Source: an uncultured Bacteroidales bacterium
Lineage (GTDB): Bacteria > Bacteroidota > Bacteroidia > Bacteroidales > Bacteroidaceae
Direction: 5' to 3'
Length of the DNA: 64,000 nt
Assembly: GCA_902779845.1 (NCBI GenBank)
Contig: CACZCZ010000020.1
Coordinates: 1 to 64,000, forward strand
Below the pieces are notes generated by a model. That model saw only the letters and a program-made list of their open reading frames with translations. It searched no databases and was not told the origin of the DNA. This document shows, piece by piece, positions 19,101-27,700 of this stretch. Position 1 is the first letter of the stretch. Every line of letters starts with the position of its first letter. A program made the position numbers and the translations under genes.

Positions 19101-19455
19101 TTTCGCCTTCGGAATGATTCTGGATGACCATACAACTGAATCCGGAATATGCCCCAGGAGTTAGTTTGATGTAGCCCTCCCTGGCATCGGCGCTGCACGT
19201 TACGGAGTAGGCATTTTGCCAGTTGGAATCTTGCAGAATGAGGTTGAAATTGCACGAGGCCTCATAACTGATATACAGGTATTCAGCCTCCTCCACTTGG
19301 TATTCGCCAAGCATGACACTGTACCAGCCCCAGCTACTGAGGCACTGAATAGTGTTCGTCCCCTCTTCGAAGCGTGAGGAGAAATCTACGTTAACGACTG
19401 CCTTTGCCGTCAACATGGCGGTCAAGGCGAAGAGTGTTAAAAGAAACTTTTTCAT
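16189..19455 (-). CDS. Large secreted surface protein with discoidin-like domain
   Basis: First gene of the mannan operon, 1088 residues. Signal peptide MKKFLLTLFALTAMLTAKA. A beta-rich N-terminal region (20-130) precedes alternating helical linkers (around 135-220, 395-435 and 610-720, FIVAR-like) and beta domains; residues about 440-590 resemble an F5/8 type C (discoidin) sugar-binding fold (LLDNDNTTFWHTYWGGGN, LQIEMVEEIGGDIEFTFSRR). The end IYDTAGKLLRRNATL...LPHGIYILNGIKILVK is a short sorting-type tail. No catalytic motif was recognised. A role in binding mannan at the cell surface, in place of a SusD-like protein, is inference. Confidence 0.75.
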   Translation of the reverse strand: MKKFLLTLFALTAMLTAKAVVNVDFSSRFEEGTNTIQCLSSWGWYSVMLGEYQVEEAEYLYISYEASCNFNLILQDSNWQNAYSVTCSADAREGYIKLTPGAYSGFSCMVIQNHSEGEITINKLYFCSEEEFYNPAPDNVEEARQNLIDIYMRYLPLFDTFPLGDDYGEYPADLYDAFVNAMNAAQILDTDEGQELTTEQLNAMSQAIVDAYKSLLAAKKMYLPGNGYYRFICARQFSEGDDETGWIDVTKAMYSDNSGANNWKTVDREDATFLWTLELQDDKSYLLRNASNKLIFNTAEKCGDKENYITFDAISKVDGDYNTSWPLSTEEDVVMFNFRFKNDPANDYKYIHMNWHNDGTGWGGPMTVWSNTTNDSGASEWYLEPVDESVAQELLNTDYNYKFSQMLAEAKEKVSIANDMTKEKLITEANQFSSPYSQNDLGDRDGGSLSEGVLLDNDNTTFWHTYWGGGNVEAGIHYLQIEMVEEIGGDIEFTFSRRKWAGDDHVTVWGVYGSNDYDGEKDDYEWIADLETPYGSSEESITTRFTIENGKQYQYLRFYADQTSSNRGYWHVSEFQLYSLSDNPNNQARNMGEVYTNLVTAIEKAETVDQNAVSKEDYEALKAAYDPFIAVFVDPTPLRDAIEAAESALELCQIGTNPGQWSEATYEALAGNIEDAKAYDRSGRYTQAQTDAYVALLADADTKFLAAANRVSPDKYYAIRFASQELYEEQGWSTSNVISEEGGDLLDTYVCPAEAETLASMDAKDVRQGSSMFFTYDDKADVAFRFIPVDEDTYIIQHKASGLYIQCYGYDSWTGLTLTPTLFTVKAVGHGENILRGKDYAANDMACLHAQLNNHRLVTWHDDYVGCNSGLLLEELPDEGEPGSPLADYKPGEVTTMCYPVSVAVSEGQLYSVVGTYSQNDKVYVAMNKVSKAEAGQPVVYTLDGTYDQENEDDAKVVTLTVGTGLCTEPLNTGALQGTYESLDLSDEAIIFAAGKCELSTDETSHVSNNHAYLPKDAAQAEATGSYDLVLEVGGDLTAVRSVLNRLSELGDIYDTAGKLLRRNATLNDVHSLPHGIYILNGIKILVK

Positions 19456-19487
19456 TGCTTACACGGTTTTGTGATACTTTTGCGCTG

Positions 19488-19495
19488 CAAAGGTA
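19488..19495 (-). promoter_or_regulatory. -7 box of the mannan operon promoter
   Basis: TACCTTTG on the minus strand, 32 bp before the ATG at 19455, matches the Bacteroidetes TAnnTTTG element. A TTG occurs 26 bp further upstream, a little far for a standard -33 box, so help from the neighbouring AraC protein would make sense (inference). Confidence 0.65.
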
Positions 19496-19551
19496 GCGAC
19501 TATTCTTTCCGTGTACTGACACAATATTAACCATTGATGGCACACGCAGAT

Positions 19552-20445
19552 TCAGACTATCAATTTTTTCTTGCGGAAGTTCTCGCGGAACTCCGTCGGA
19601 GAGCAGCCACGCTGCTTGCGGAACAGGCGATTGAAGTTCGACAGCGTATTGAAGCCGCAATCGTAGCAGATCTCTGCCACCGTCTTCGTTGAATCAATGA
19701 GCATTCGAGCAGCCGAACCGATACGCATCTCTATGATATATTCCGACAGCGTGCGCCCTGTGCGTTGGTGGAAGAAGCGCGAGAAAGCCACAGGCGTCAT
19801 ACCGACCAGCTCTGCCAGCGTCTCTAACCGTATGTCTTCATGAAAGTGATGGGCGATGTACTGCTGCACCTTATCCACACGGCGACTTTCGCTGTGGGCT
19901 TCAATGCGAGCGAAAGCGGAACTCGATAGCGGGCGGGCATCGTCGCATAGCGACAGCTCATACAGGATTTCCAGAAAGTCCAACACGGCGTGGAAGCCCG
20001 TCTTGTGATTCGCCAGCGCGTTCAACTTGGCATAGACTTTCAGGATGGCCGCCAGCGGGAAGGCAAGCCCACAGCGAGCCCGCTCCAGCATACGGCGGAT
20101 GCTCTCGAACTGATTCTTGCGCAACAGGCTTTCGGGCAGAATGTCCGAGGTAAACTGAATCGTTATCTCGCGGATATCCTTCCGCGTACAACTGCCTTGT
20201 TCCCAGACATGCTCCAGCTCGGGGCCTGTAATCAGTACCAAATCGTAATCGCCAATGGTCTCCGAGGAGTCTCCCACCGTGCGAATGACGCCCTCTGCAT
20301 GTTCAATGAAATTCAGTTCAAACTCGCGGTGAGTGTGAATGGGATAGTCAAAAACCGACTTGCAACGATCAGCAATGTAGAAACAATCGCCATCGCTGAG
20401 CGGCGTGATCTCGCGCATCACATGTGATTCCATTTCGTTTTTCAT
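19552..20445 (-). CDS. AraC-family transcriptional regulator, cupin type
   Basis: A 297-residue activator with an N-terminal sensing cupin (FDYPIHTHREFELNFIEHAEG) and a C-terminal double helix-turn-helix (residues about 200-295: YIAHHFHEDIRLETLAELVG, SEYIIEMRIGSAARMLIDS, AEICYDCGFNTLSNFNRLFR). It is encoded directly upstream of and in line with the mannan operon, so it very likely controls it in response to a mannan-derived sugar, which is inference. The ATG at 20445 was preferred because the promoter found at 20469-20501 would start transcription near 20462, after any earlier in-frame start; an ATG four codons later is an alternative. Confidence 0.88.
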   Translation of the reverse strand: MKNEMESHVMREITPLSDGDCFYIADRCKSVFDYPIHTHREFELNFIEHAEGVIRTVGDSSETIGDYDLVLITGPELEHVWEQGSCTRKDIREITIQFTSDILPESLLRKNQFESIRRMLERARCGLAFPLAAILKVYAKLNALANHKTGFHAVLDFLEILYELSLCDDARPLSSSAFARIEAHSESRRVDKVQQYIAHHFHEDIRLETLAELVGMTPVAFSRFFHQRTGRTLSEYIIEMRIGSAARMLIDSTKTVAEICYDCGFNTLSNFNRLFRKQRGCSPTEFRENFRKKKLIV

Positions 20446-20468
20446 CTTCCAATGTAAGTTTTCGCGTT

Positions 20469-20501
20469 CAAAGGTAAAGTCTTTTGATAAAGCAGCCAAA
20501 A
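20469..20501 (-). promoter_or_regulatory. Bacteroidetes-type promoter of the AraC regulator
   Basis: On the minus strand TTTTGG (20496-20501) and TACCTTTG (20469-20476) are 19 bp apart, the expected spacing of -33 and -7 boxes. Transcription would start just before the ATG at 20445. Confidence 0.8.
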
Positions 20502-20621
20502 GGGTGGTTAAAAAAGTGTCGTCGTCGAAGTCGTTTTAACCTTAGTTAACCTGTATGGCAAGTGTTAAAGCATGGAAGTACCGAGCCTCACAGCCCGGTA
20601 CTCCCACTCTCATACAACTAA

Positions 20622-20840
20622 CTAAATCATCGATAACAAACTAACTACTAACCTACTTTTCCTATTATGCTTAATCGTCCCAGGAGAAGTCAAAACTTCC
20701 ACTGCTACTAATGATGTTTTAGAGATGAATATATCACTGCCATCATCAGTACCTTCCCACAGCGTAGTGGACGTGGTCTTTGCATTCACACCCCCGACAC
20801 CCATGATAAGCATCAGGAAGAATAGTGTAATTTTTCTCAT
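20622..20840 (-). pseudogene. Small secreted protein, probably a truncated remnant
   Basis: A 72-residue frame with a clear signal peptide (MRKITLFFLMLIMGVGGVNA) and then KTTSTTLWEGTDDGSDIFIS. The TTLWEG stretch resembles the beginning of larger Prevotella secreted proteins, so this is probably only the first domain edge of a gene that lost the rest. It may also be a true short secreted protein. A weak -7 box (GACCTTTG) precedes it. Function not recognised. Confidence 0.45.
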
Positions 20841-21015
20841 AATTGTTATTGTTTAGTTAGCGATTTCGCGATTTCCGACCGCAAAGGTCTGCATACCACC
20901 ACATAATCACTAACACTTTTTTAACCACACCCAACACAAAAGCAAGAAAGTGGCAGCGTATGTTAAAATAATACCAGTTTCTTCGCCTCCAGCCTCCTCG
21001 CCTGACACAAACACA

Positions 21016-21057
21016 ATCCGCCGAGCCCATCCTTTTCTTTCGGATGCCTCGGCGGAT
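21016..21057. terminator. Strong hairpin, possible bidirectional terminator
   Basis: Left arm ATCCGCCGAGCCCATCC and right arm GGATGCCTCGGCGGAT pair with one bulge around a T-rich loop. No long T-run follows on either side, so terminator activity is uncertain. Confidence 0.45.
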
Positions 21058-21126
21058 ATTCTTTGAGAGAGAATGTAAGGTGAAGCTATTCGCTCAAACA
21101 CGAGAGATTGTGGGCGTTTATACCCT

Positions 21127-21192
21127 ATGGACGAAACGGCGATAAGGTATGGAGAAAACGGCTACACCCCATGGAGAAAACGGCTACACCCT
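21127..21192. repeat. 22-bp tandem repeat array downstream of glmS
   Basis: Three successive 22-bp units (21127, 21149, 21171), each starting ATGGA; the last two differ at one base (ATGGAGAAAACGGCTACACC core). The rest of 20841-21263 holds the hairpins listed beside it and no gene. Confidence 0.8.
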
Positions 21193-21225
21193 ATGGAGTG
21201 TTTGCGTTTGCTCCATAGGGTGTAG
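21184..21225. terminator. Perfect 15-bp hairpin downstream of glmS
   Basis: CTACACCCTATGGAG (21184-21198) and its exact complement (21211-21225) around a 12-nt loop, 38 bp after the glmS stop. The left arm is part of the 22-bp array. Only a short T-run (CCGTTTT) follows in the glmS direction. Confidence 0.5.
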
Positions 21226-21263
21226 AAAAGTGCTATAAGGCGCGTGTCTGGGAATCTGTGTGC

Positions 21264-23111
21264 TTACTCCACGGTGACGCTCTTGGCGAGGTTGCGGGGA
21301 CGATCGACATCCTTGCCCTTGCAGACGGCGATGTGGTAGGCCAGCAGCTGGAGGGGTATGCTGGCGATGAGGGGTTGGAAGCACTCCAGCGTGTCGGGCA
21401 GCTCGATGACGTGGTCGGCGAGACGGCGTATCTGCTCGTCGCCGGCGGTGACAAGGGCTGTGACACGTCCGCCACGGGCACGCACCTCCTGAATGTTGCT
21501 GATGACTTTCTCGTAGAGTTTGTCGCGCGTGGCGATGACGAAGACGGGCATCTCGCTGTCGATGAGGGCGATGGGGCCATGTTTCATCTCGGCTGCAGGG
21601 TAGCCCTCGGCATGGATGTAGGAGATTTCCTTGAGCTTGAGAGCGCCTTCGAGGGCCACGGGGTAGTTGTAGCCGCGGCCCAGGTAGAGGCAGTTCTTGG
21701 CGTAGGTGAAAATGGGTGCCAGGCGCTCGATCTGCTCGTTGGTCTTCAGCGCCTCCTCCATCTTCTCGGGGATGCGGGTGAGCTCTGCGACCATCGCCTT
21801 GTACTGCTCGCCAGGGATGGTGCGACGCTCGTTGGCCAGGCACAGGGCCAGCATGGAGAGGACGGTGACCTGTCCCGTGAAGGCCTTGGTGGAGGCCACG
21901 CCAATCTCAGGGCCTACGTGGATATAGACACCCGTCTGTGTCTGACGGGGTATGCTGGCGCCGATGGCGTTGCAGACGCCGAAGACGAAGGCGCCGGCCT
22001 TGCGGGCAAGCTCGATGGCGGCCAGCGTGTCGGCGGTCTCGCCGCTCTGCGAGATGGCGATGACGACGTCATCGGGGAAGATGACGGGTTCGCGGTAGCG
22101 GAACTCCGAGGCGTACTCCACCTCGACGGGGATGCGGCAGAGGCTCTCGAAGAGCTGCTTGCCGATGAGGCCGGCGTGCCAGCTGGTGCCACAGGCTACG
22201 ATGATGATGCGGCGGGCACCTGCCAATTTCTCGCGGAAGTCGATGACGGCACTGAGGGTGACACGGTCGCCCTCGACATTGATGCGTCCGCGCATGCAGT
22301 CGCGAAGGCAGTTGGGTTGCTCGAAGATTTCCTTGAGCATGAAGAAGGGATAGCCGCCTTTCTCCAGCTGACCGATGGTGACGTCGATCTGCTTCACCTT
22401 GGGGTGCTGCGCCTCGCCGGCGATGTTCACCACCTGCAGGTCATGTCCCAGCTGCAGCACGGCAATCTCACCGTCGTTGAGATAGACGACTTTGTCGGTG
22501 TATTCGGCAATGGGGCTGGCATCGGAGGCCAGATAGAAGTCGCCGTCGGCACCGAGGCCCACGACGAGGGGTGAGCTCTGGCGTGCACAGACGATGGTGT
22601 CGGGGTGCTCGCGGTCGAGGATGGCAATGGCGTAGGCTCCGATGACCTGGCGCAGAGCCACCTGCACGGCGCTCAGCAGGTCGAGGTCGTTGCTGAGCAT
22701 GATGTGCTCGATGAGCTGCACGAGCACCTCGGTGTCGGTGACGCTCTTGAAGGCAATGCCGCGTGCGATGAGGTTCTCCTTGATGGTGGCGTAGTTCTCA
22801 ATGATTCCGTTGTGGATGAGAGCCAGACGCCCGGAGGCCGAGTAATGGGGGTGTGCGTTGGTGCTGTTGGGCTCGCCGTGCGTGGCCCAGCGGGTGTGGG
22901 CGATGCCGGCACAGCCGCTGATGTCCTTGTCCTCGCAGAAGGTCTCGAGGTCGGCGACCTTGCCCTTGGCTTTATATACGTTAAGGCTGCCGTTGGCAGC
23001 GATCATGGCCACGCCGGCGCTGTCGTAGCCACGGTATTCTAATCTCTTGAGTCCCTTGATCAGGATGGGATATGCTTTCTTCGTTCCGATGTATCCTACA
23101 ATTCCACACAT
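21264..23111 (-). CDS. glmS: Glutamine--fructose-6-phosphate aminotransferase
   Basis: Cytoplasmic enzyme making glucosamine-6-phosphate from fructose-6-phosphate and glutamine, the entry to peptidoglycan and LPS amino sugars. The 615-residue length is normal. The N-terminal glutaminase begins MCGIVGYIGTKKAYPIL with the catalytic Cys2; two SIS sugar-isomerase domains follow (CGTSWHAGLIGKQLFE, SQSGETADTLAAIELARKAG), ending in the typical DVDRPRNLAKSVTVE. It is the last of a leftward group with gltD and gltB. A repeat of TTTAAAG units lies in its upstream gap; no glmS ribozyme is expected or seen. Confidence 0.97.
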   Translation of the reverse strand: MCGIVGYIGTKKAYPILIKGLKRLEYRGYDSAGVAMIAANGSLNVYKAKGKVADLETFCEDKDISGCAGIAHTRWATHGEPNSTNAHPHYSASGRLALIHNGIIENYATIKENLIARGIAFKSVTDTEVLVQLIEHIMLSNDLDLLSAVQVALRQVIGAYAIAILDREHPDTIVCARQSSPLVVGLGADGDFYLASDASPIAEYTDKVVYLNDGEIAVLQLGHDLQVVNIAGEAQHPKVKQIDVTIGQLEKGGYPFFMLKEIFEQPNCLRDCMRGRINVEGDRVTLSAVIDFREKLAGARRIIIVACGTSWHAGLIGKQLFESLCRIPVEVEYASEFRYREPVIFPDDVVIAISQSGETADTLAAIELARKAGAFVFGVCNAIGASIPRQTQTGVYIHVGPEIGVASTKAFTGQVTVLSMLALCLANERRTIPGEQYKAMVAELTRIPEKMEEALKTNEQIERLAPIFTYAKNCLYLGRGYNYPVALEGALKLKEISYIHAEGYPAAEMKHGPIALIDSEMPVFVIATRDKLYEKVISNIQEVRARGGRVTALVTAGDEQIRRLADHVIELPDTLECFQPLIASIPLQLLAYHIAVCKGKDVDRPRNLAKSVTVE

Positions 23112-23112
23112 T

Positions 23113-23163
23113 TTTAGTTTAAAGTTTAAAGTGTAAGGTTTAAGGTTTAAAGTTTAAAGATTA
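23113..23163. repeat. AT-rich heptad repeat between gltD and glmS
   Basis: About seven units of GTTTAAA with small changes, directly before the glmS start. Confidence 0.65.
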
Positions 23164-23206
23164 ACGATGAATGACAGGGTTTTATTGCCTGATGGGTTGA
23201 ATTGTT

Positions 23207-24616
23207 TTAGGACTGGGTTGCAAGGAAGGCGTGGACACGCTTAGCGGTGTCCAGACCAGAGGCGATGGCACGGACAACGAGGCTGGCCCCGCTGGCGGCA
23301 TCGCCGCAGACGAAGACGTTCTCGGGGTACTCGGGATGCTGGGGCTTGAGGAAACCCATGGCGAGGAGGACAAGGTCGGCCTTGATGACTTCGGGCTCGC
23401 CGGCTTCGACCATGATGGGTCTTCCGCCTGCTGGATTGGGCTTCCAGTCAATGGGTTGCACGCGGACGCCGGCGACGTGGTCAGGAGCCGCATCTTTCCC
23501 GACGGGGAAACCGTCGGGCACAGTAGCGGCGGAGAGGAATTCGAGGGTGTTGATGTTCCAGCGACGTGTGCAGCCTTCCTCATGGCTGCTGGTCGTCTTG
23601 AGGATGACGGGCCAGTTGGGCCAAGGGGTGGCGGGGTTGTGCCCCACGGGCGGCTTGGGCATAATCTCAATCTGCGTCACGCTCTTCGCTCCCTGACGAT
23701 GGGCTGTGCCGATGCAGTCGCTGCCTGTGTCGCCGCCGCCGATGACGAGGACATCCTTGCCTTTGGCCGTGATGCGCTCTTCTTTCGAAAATTCCATGCC
23801 GGCGAGGACACGGTTCTGCTGCGAGAGGAGTTCGAGGGCCAGGTGAACGCCCTTCAGCTCGCGGCCGGGGATGTCGAGGTCGCGGGCGGTGGGGGTGCCA
23901 GTTGCAATTATGTAGGCATCATAATCGCAAAGATCATTTTCAATTTTCAATTTTCCATTCTCAATTTTTACGGCAGCGCCGTAAACGAACTTCACCCCCT
24001 CCTGCTCCATCACGCTGATGCGGCGGTCGATGATCTTCTTGTTGAGCTTGAAGTTGGGGATACCGTAGCGGAGGAGGCCTCCGGCGGCTTCGTTCTTCTC
24101 GAAGACGGTGACTTCGTAGCCCATGTAGTTGAGGGCTTGTGCGGCGGCAAGACCGGCAGGGCCGCTGCCGATGACGGCGACGCGCTTGCCGTTGCGCTCG
24201 GGGTGCTCGATGGTGACATAGCCTTCGAGATAGGCGCGCTCCACGATGGCACATTCGTTCTCGCGGTTGGTGACCGCCTCGCCCGTGGTGAGGTAGAGCA
24301 CGCACGCCTTCTCGCAGAGTGCCGGGCAGATGCGCCCTGTGAACTCGGGGAAGGGGTTGGTCTTCTTCAGGAGCTTGTAGGCCTTCTCCCATTCGCCACG
24401 ATAGAGTGCGTCGTTCCATTCAGGGTCTTTGTTGCCCAGCGGACACGCCCAGTGGCAGAAGGGCACGCCGCAGTCCATGCAGCGGGAGGCCTGCTCCTGG
24501 CGGTCGCGCGTGTTGAGGGTCTGTTCCACCTCGCCGAAATCATGTATGCGGTCATGAATAGGTCTGTATCCAGCCTCCTTGCGAGGCACTGTCAGAAATG
24601 CTTTCGGATTTCCCAT
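23207..24616 (-). CDS. gltD: Glutamate synthase, small subunit
   Basis: FAD-containing subunit that carries electrons from NADPH to the large subunit during synthesis of glutamate from glutamine and 2-oxoglutarate. The 469-residue protein has the N-terminal double [4Fe-4S] Cys set (CMDCGVPFCHWACPLGNKD, GRICPALCEKAC), the FAD dinucleotide motif VAVIGSGPAGLAAAQALN and the NADPH motif VLVIGGGDTGSDCIG. An AT-rich repeat at 23935-23969 is translated as VKIENGKLKIEN in the linker before YDAYIIATGT, and the protein appears otherwise normal. It follows gltB after a 121-bp gap that is itself built of repeats. Confidence 0.96.
   Translation of the reverse strand: MGNPKAFLTVPRKEAGYRPIHDRIHDFGEVEQTLNTRDRQEQASRCMDCGVPFCHWACPLGNKDPEWNDALYRGEWEKAYKLLKKTNPFPEFTGRICPALCEKACVLYLTTGEAVTNRENECAIVERAYLEGYVTIEHPERNGKRVAVIGSGPAGLAAAQALNYMGYEVTVFEKNEAAGGLLRYGIPNFKLNKKIIDRRISVMEQEGVKFVYGAAVKIENGKLKIENDLCDYDAYIIATGTPTARDLDIPGRELKGVHLALELLSQQNRVLAGMEFSKEERITAKGKDVLVIGGGDTGSDCIGTAHRQGAKSVTQIEIMPKPPVGHNPATPWPNWPVILKTTSSHEEGCTRRWNINTLEFLSAATVPDGFPVGKDAAPDHVAGVRVQPIDWKPNPAGGRPIMVEAGEPEVIKADLVLLAMGFLKPQHPEYPENVFVCGDAASGASLVVRAIASGLDTAKRVHAFLATQS
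23935..23969. repeat. AT-rich repeat inside gltD
   Basis: Units of TTTTCAAT/TTTCCATT; on the coding strand gives the residues IENGKLKIEN. Confidence 0.6.
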
Positions 24617-24683
24617 CTTGATATTTTACAATTATACGATTTCACAATTTTACAATTTCTTCTTGCCAATTGTCCATTTGTAA

Positions 24684-24722
24684 ATTCTTCAAGCGTGAAG
24701 CGTCGCTTTGCGCCGAGCGGTC
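24684..24722. repeat. Dispersed 38-39 bp element, copy 1
   Basis: Begins ATTCTTCAAGCGTGAAGCGT, with an inner CTTCA/TGAAG hairpin, and ends GCGCCGAGCGGTC. A second copy lies at 59795-59832. It is between gltB and gltD, flanked by AT-rich repeats (24625-24683). Confidence 0.7.
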
Positions 24723-24737
24723 CAATTGTCAAATGAA

Positions 24738-27700
24738 TCAGTAATCACGTTGTACGTTCTCTATTTTTTCCTTTAGCTTCGCCATCTTCTCCTCTTCGAG
24801 CACGCGCTTGTACTCGATAGGTGTCACCTGGATGAAGTCCTCTATGTAGCGGTGCCAGTCGTCGAGCATGCGTCCGGCAAGGGCTGAACCCGTGTGGAGG
24901 TAATGCTGACGGATGAGTTCCAGCAGTTCCTTGCGCGAAATGCCGTCCTCGACCAGCGAGAGTTCCACCATATCCATGTTGCAGAAGTAGTCGAAGGTGT
25001 GGTCGGGGTCATAGACATACGCCAAGCCACCGCTCATGCCGGCGGCGAAGTTGCGACCCGTCTTACCGAGCACGACGACACGGCCGCCCGTCATATACTC
25101 GCAGCAGTGGTCGCCAGCGCCCTCGATGACAGCGATGGCGCCGCTGTTGCGCACGCCGAAGCGTTCGCCAACACGACCGTTGACATAAAGTTCACCGCTG
25201 GTGGCTCCGTAGAGACCTGTGTTGCCCGCGATGATGTTGTCCTCAGCACGGAAATCGGCACTGATGCGAGCTGGTGGCAGGATGCTGATGCGCCCGCCGG
25301 AGAGCCCCTTGCCGAAGTAGTCGTTGCACTCGCCCTCGAGCTTCAAGTTGAGGCCGCGCACGGCGAAGGCGCCGAACGACTGACCGGCCGAACCCTTGAA
25401 CTTGATGTTGATGGTGCCGTCGGGCAGACCGGCCTCGCCGTATTTCTTGGCGATGACACCTGAAAGCATCGTGCCCACAGCGCGGTCGGTGTTCTTAATA
25501 GCATAGTCGAGGTTCACTTCCTCCTGGGCGTCGATGGCCACTTGAGCCGCCTTGATGATTTCCTCGTCCTTCACGCCGCTGACCTTCGTGAACTCGCTGC
25601 GATCCCAGTAGAGGGGAACATCGGTGGCAGGCTGATGGAGAAGGCGGGAGAAATCGATGGCGTTCCATTTGGCGCAGCTATCGAACGAAGTGAGGCTCTC
25701 GCCCTTACGGGAGAGCGGGGAGAGGGTCTTCACTTCGATGAGGTCTGTGCGGCCGATGATATCCTTCAGCCTGCGCACGCCGATTTCTGCGAGGTACTCG
25801 CGAACCTGCTGGGCAAGGAAGGTGAAGTAGTTGACCACATACTCGGCACGCCCCATGAAACGGGCACGGAGACGCTCGTCCTGCGTGGCCACACCCACGG
25901 GGCAGGTGTTGGTGTTGCACTTTCGCATCATCACACAGCCGAGAACGATGAGCGGCAGCGTGCCGAACGAGAACTCGTCAGCACCGAGCATCGCCATGAT
26001 GATGACATCCTTGGAAGTTTTCAATTGGCCGTCGGTCTGCAGACGCACTTGAGCCCGAAGGCCGTTCTTGACCAGCGTCTGCTGCGTCTCGGCAAGGCCA
26101 ATCTCCGGCGAGATGCCGGCAAAGCGCATACTGCTTGCAGGCGAAGCCCCAGTACCGCCCTCTGCGCCGCTGATGACGATGAGGTCGGCTTTGGCTTTGG
26201 CGACACCTGCGGCGATGGTCCCTACCCCACTCTCGGCCACGAGCTTCACGCTGACGGCAGCCGTGGGATTGATGTTCTTCAAGTCGAAGATGAGCTGTGC
26301 CAGGTCTTCGATGCTGTAGATGTCGTGATGGGGCGGCGGAGAGATCAGGCTGATGCCCGGGATGGCATTACGTGTCTTAGCGATGATGTCGTTGACCTTG
26401 AAGCCAGGCAACTGTCCGCCCTCACCGGGCTTCGCGCCCTGTGCCACCTTGATCTGAATCTCCTCGGCATTCACAAGGTATTCGGCCGTCACGCCGAAGC
26501 GGCCCGATGCAATCTGCTTGGTCTTGCTGGAGAGCGATACCCCGTCCACCTCGGTGTGATAGCGGGCGTTGTCCTCGCCGCCCTCACCCGTGTTGCTTCG
26601 CGTGCCGAGTTTGTTCATCGCCAGGGCAAGGGCCTCATGGGCCTCGATGCTCAGAGCTCCGAAGGACATGGCACCTGTCACGAAGTGGCGGACGATGCTC
26701 TCCACCGGCTCCACCTCGTCGATGGCGAGAGGAGCAGATACCTTCTTAAAGGTGAGGAAATCGCGCAAGAAGACAGGCTTTTCTTTCTCATCGACAGCTA
26801 TGGCCCATTCCTTGAACTTCTCGTATGATCCTGTTCGCGTAGCTATCTGTAGTTTGGCAATCGTCTCAGGATTCCACGCGTGCAGGATGCCATCCTTGCG
26901 CCAGGAGAACTGACCGTTGTTCTTGAGGTAACCACTCCCCTCGCCCGTTGGAGAGGGGCTGGGGGTGAGGCTCTCCTCATGAAGCCTTATTGCATCCCGT
27001 GCAATCTCCTTCAGGCCGATGCCGCCGATGGTGCTTACCTCTGTGCCGAAGTACCGCCTCAGCAAATCCTCGCCAAGTCCGATGCTCTCGAAGATCTTGG
27101 CGCCGCGATACGAGCGGATGGTGGAGATGCCCATCTTGGACATAATCTTCTTCAGACCCTTATCAACGGCCTTGATGTAGTTGGCCTCAGCGGTGGCGTA
27201 CTCCTCCTGAATCTTGTGTTTCTTCACCAGATCATCCAACACAGCAAAAGTCATATAGGGGCAGATGGCACTGGCGCCATAGCCCAACAACAGGGCTGCG
27301 TGCATCACCTCGCGAATCTCGCCGCTCTCCACGATGAGCGCCGTCTGCACACGCTTGCCGACGCTGATGAGATAGTGGTGAACGGCTGAGACGGCAAGCA
27401 AACTTGGGATGTAGAAAGCCTCACCCCCGACCCCTCTCCCAGAGGCGAGGGGAGTAGATACCTCTGCATTGTCGATTTTATCTGTTAAGATAATATAGTT
27501 GTAGCCATCGTCCACAGCTTTCTCGGCATCCTTGCAGAGTTTGTCTAAAGCCATGCCCAACGCTTCGCCGGCCTGGGAGTAATCACTCCCCTCGCCCTTT
27601 GGAGAGGGGCTGGGGGTGAGGCTGGGGCTGGACTTGAGGCTAAATGTCATAGGCAACTTGATTGTCCTGAAGCCCTTATACCTGATATTACATAGTATAT

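Noticed and set aside
21264-21330. glmS ribozyme
   Set aside because: Such ribozymes lie in the 5' leader of Firmicutes glmS; the 95-bp leader here is mostly AT-rich repeat.
25542-26828. Long open frame (428 codons) on the plus strand opposite gltB
   Set aside because: It mirrors the GC-rich codon pattern of gltB, has no recognisable domain, and gltB motifs on the other strand are clear. The same holds for the long plus-strand frames opposite glmS (21258-22574) and gltD (23231-24736).
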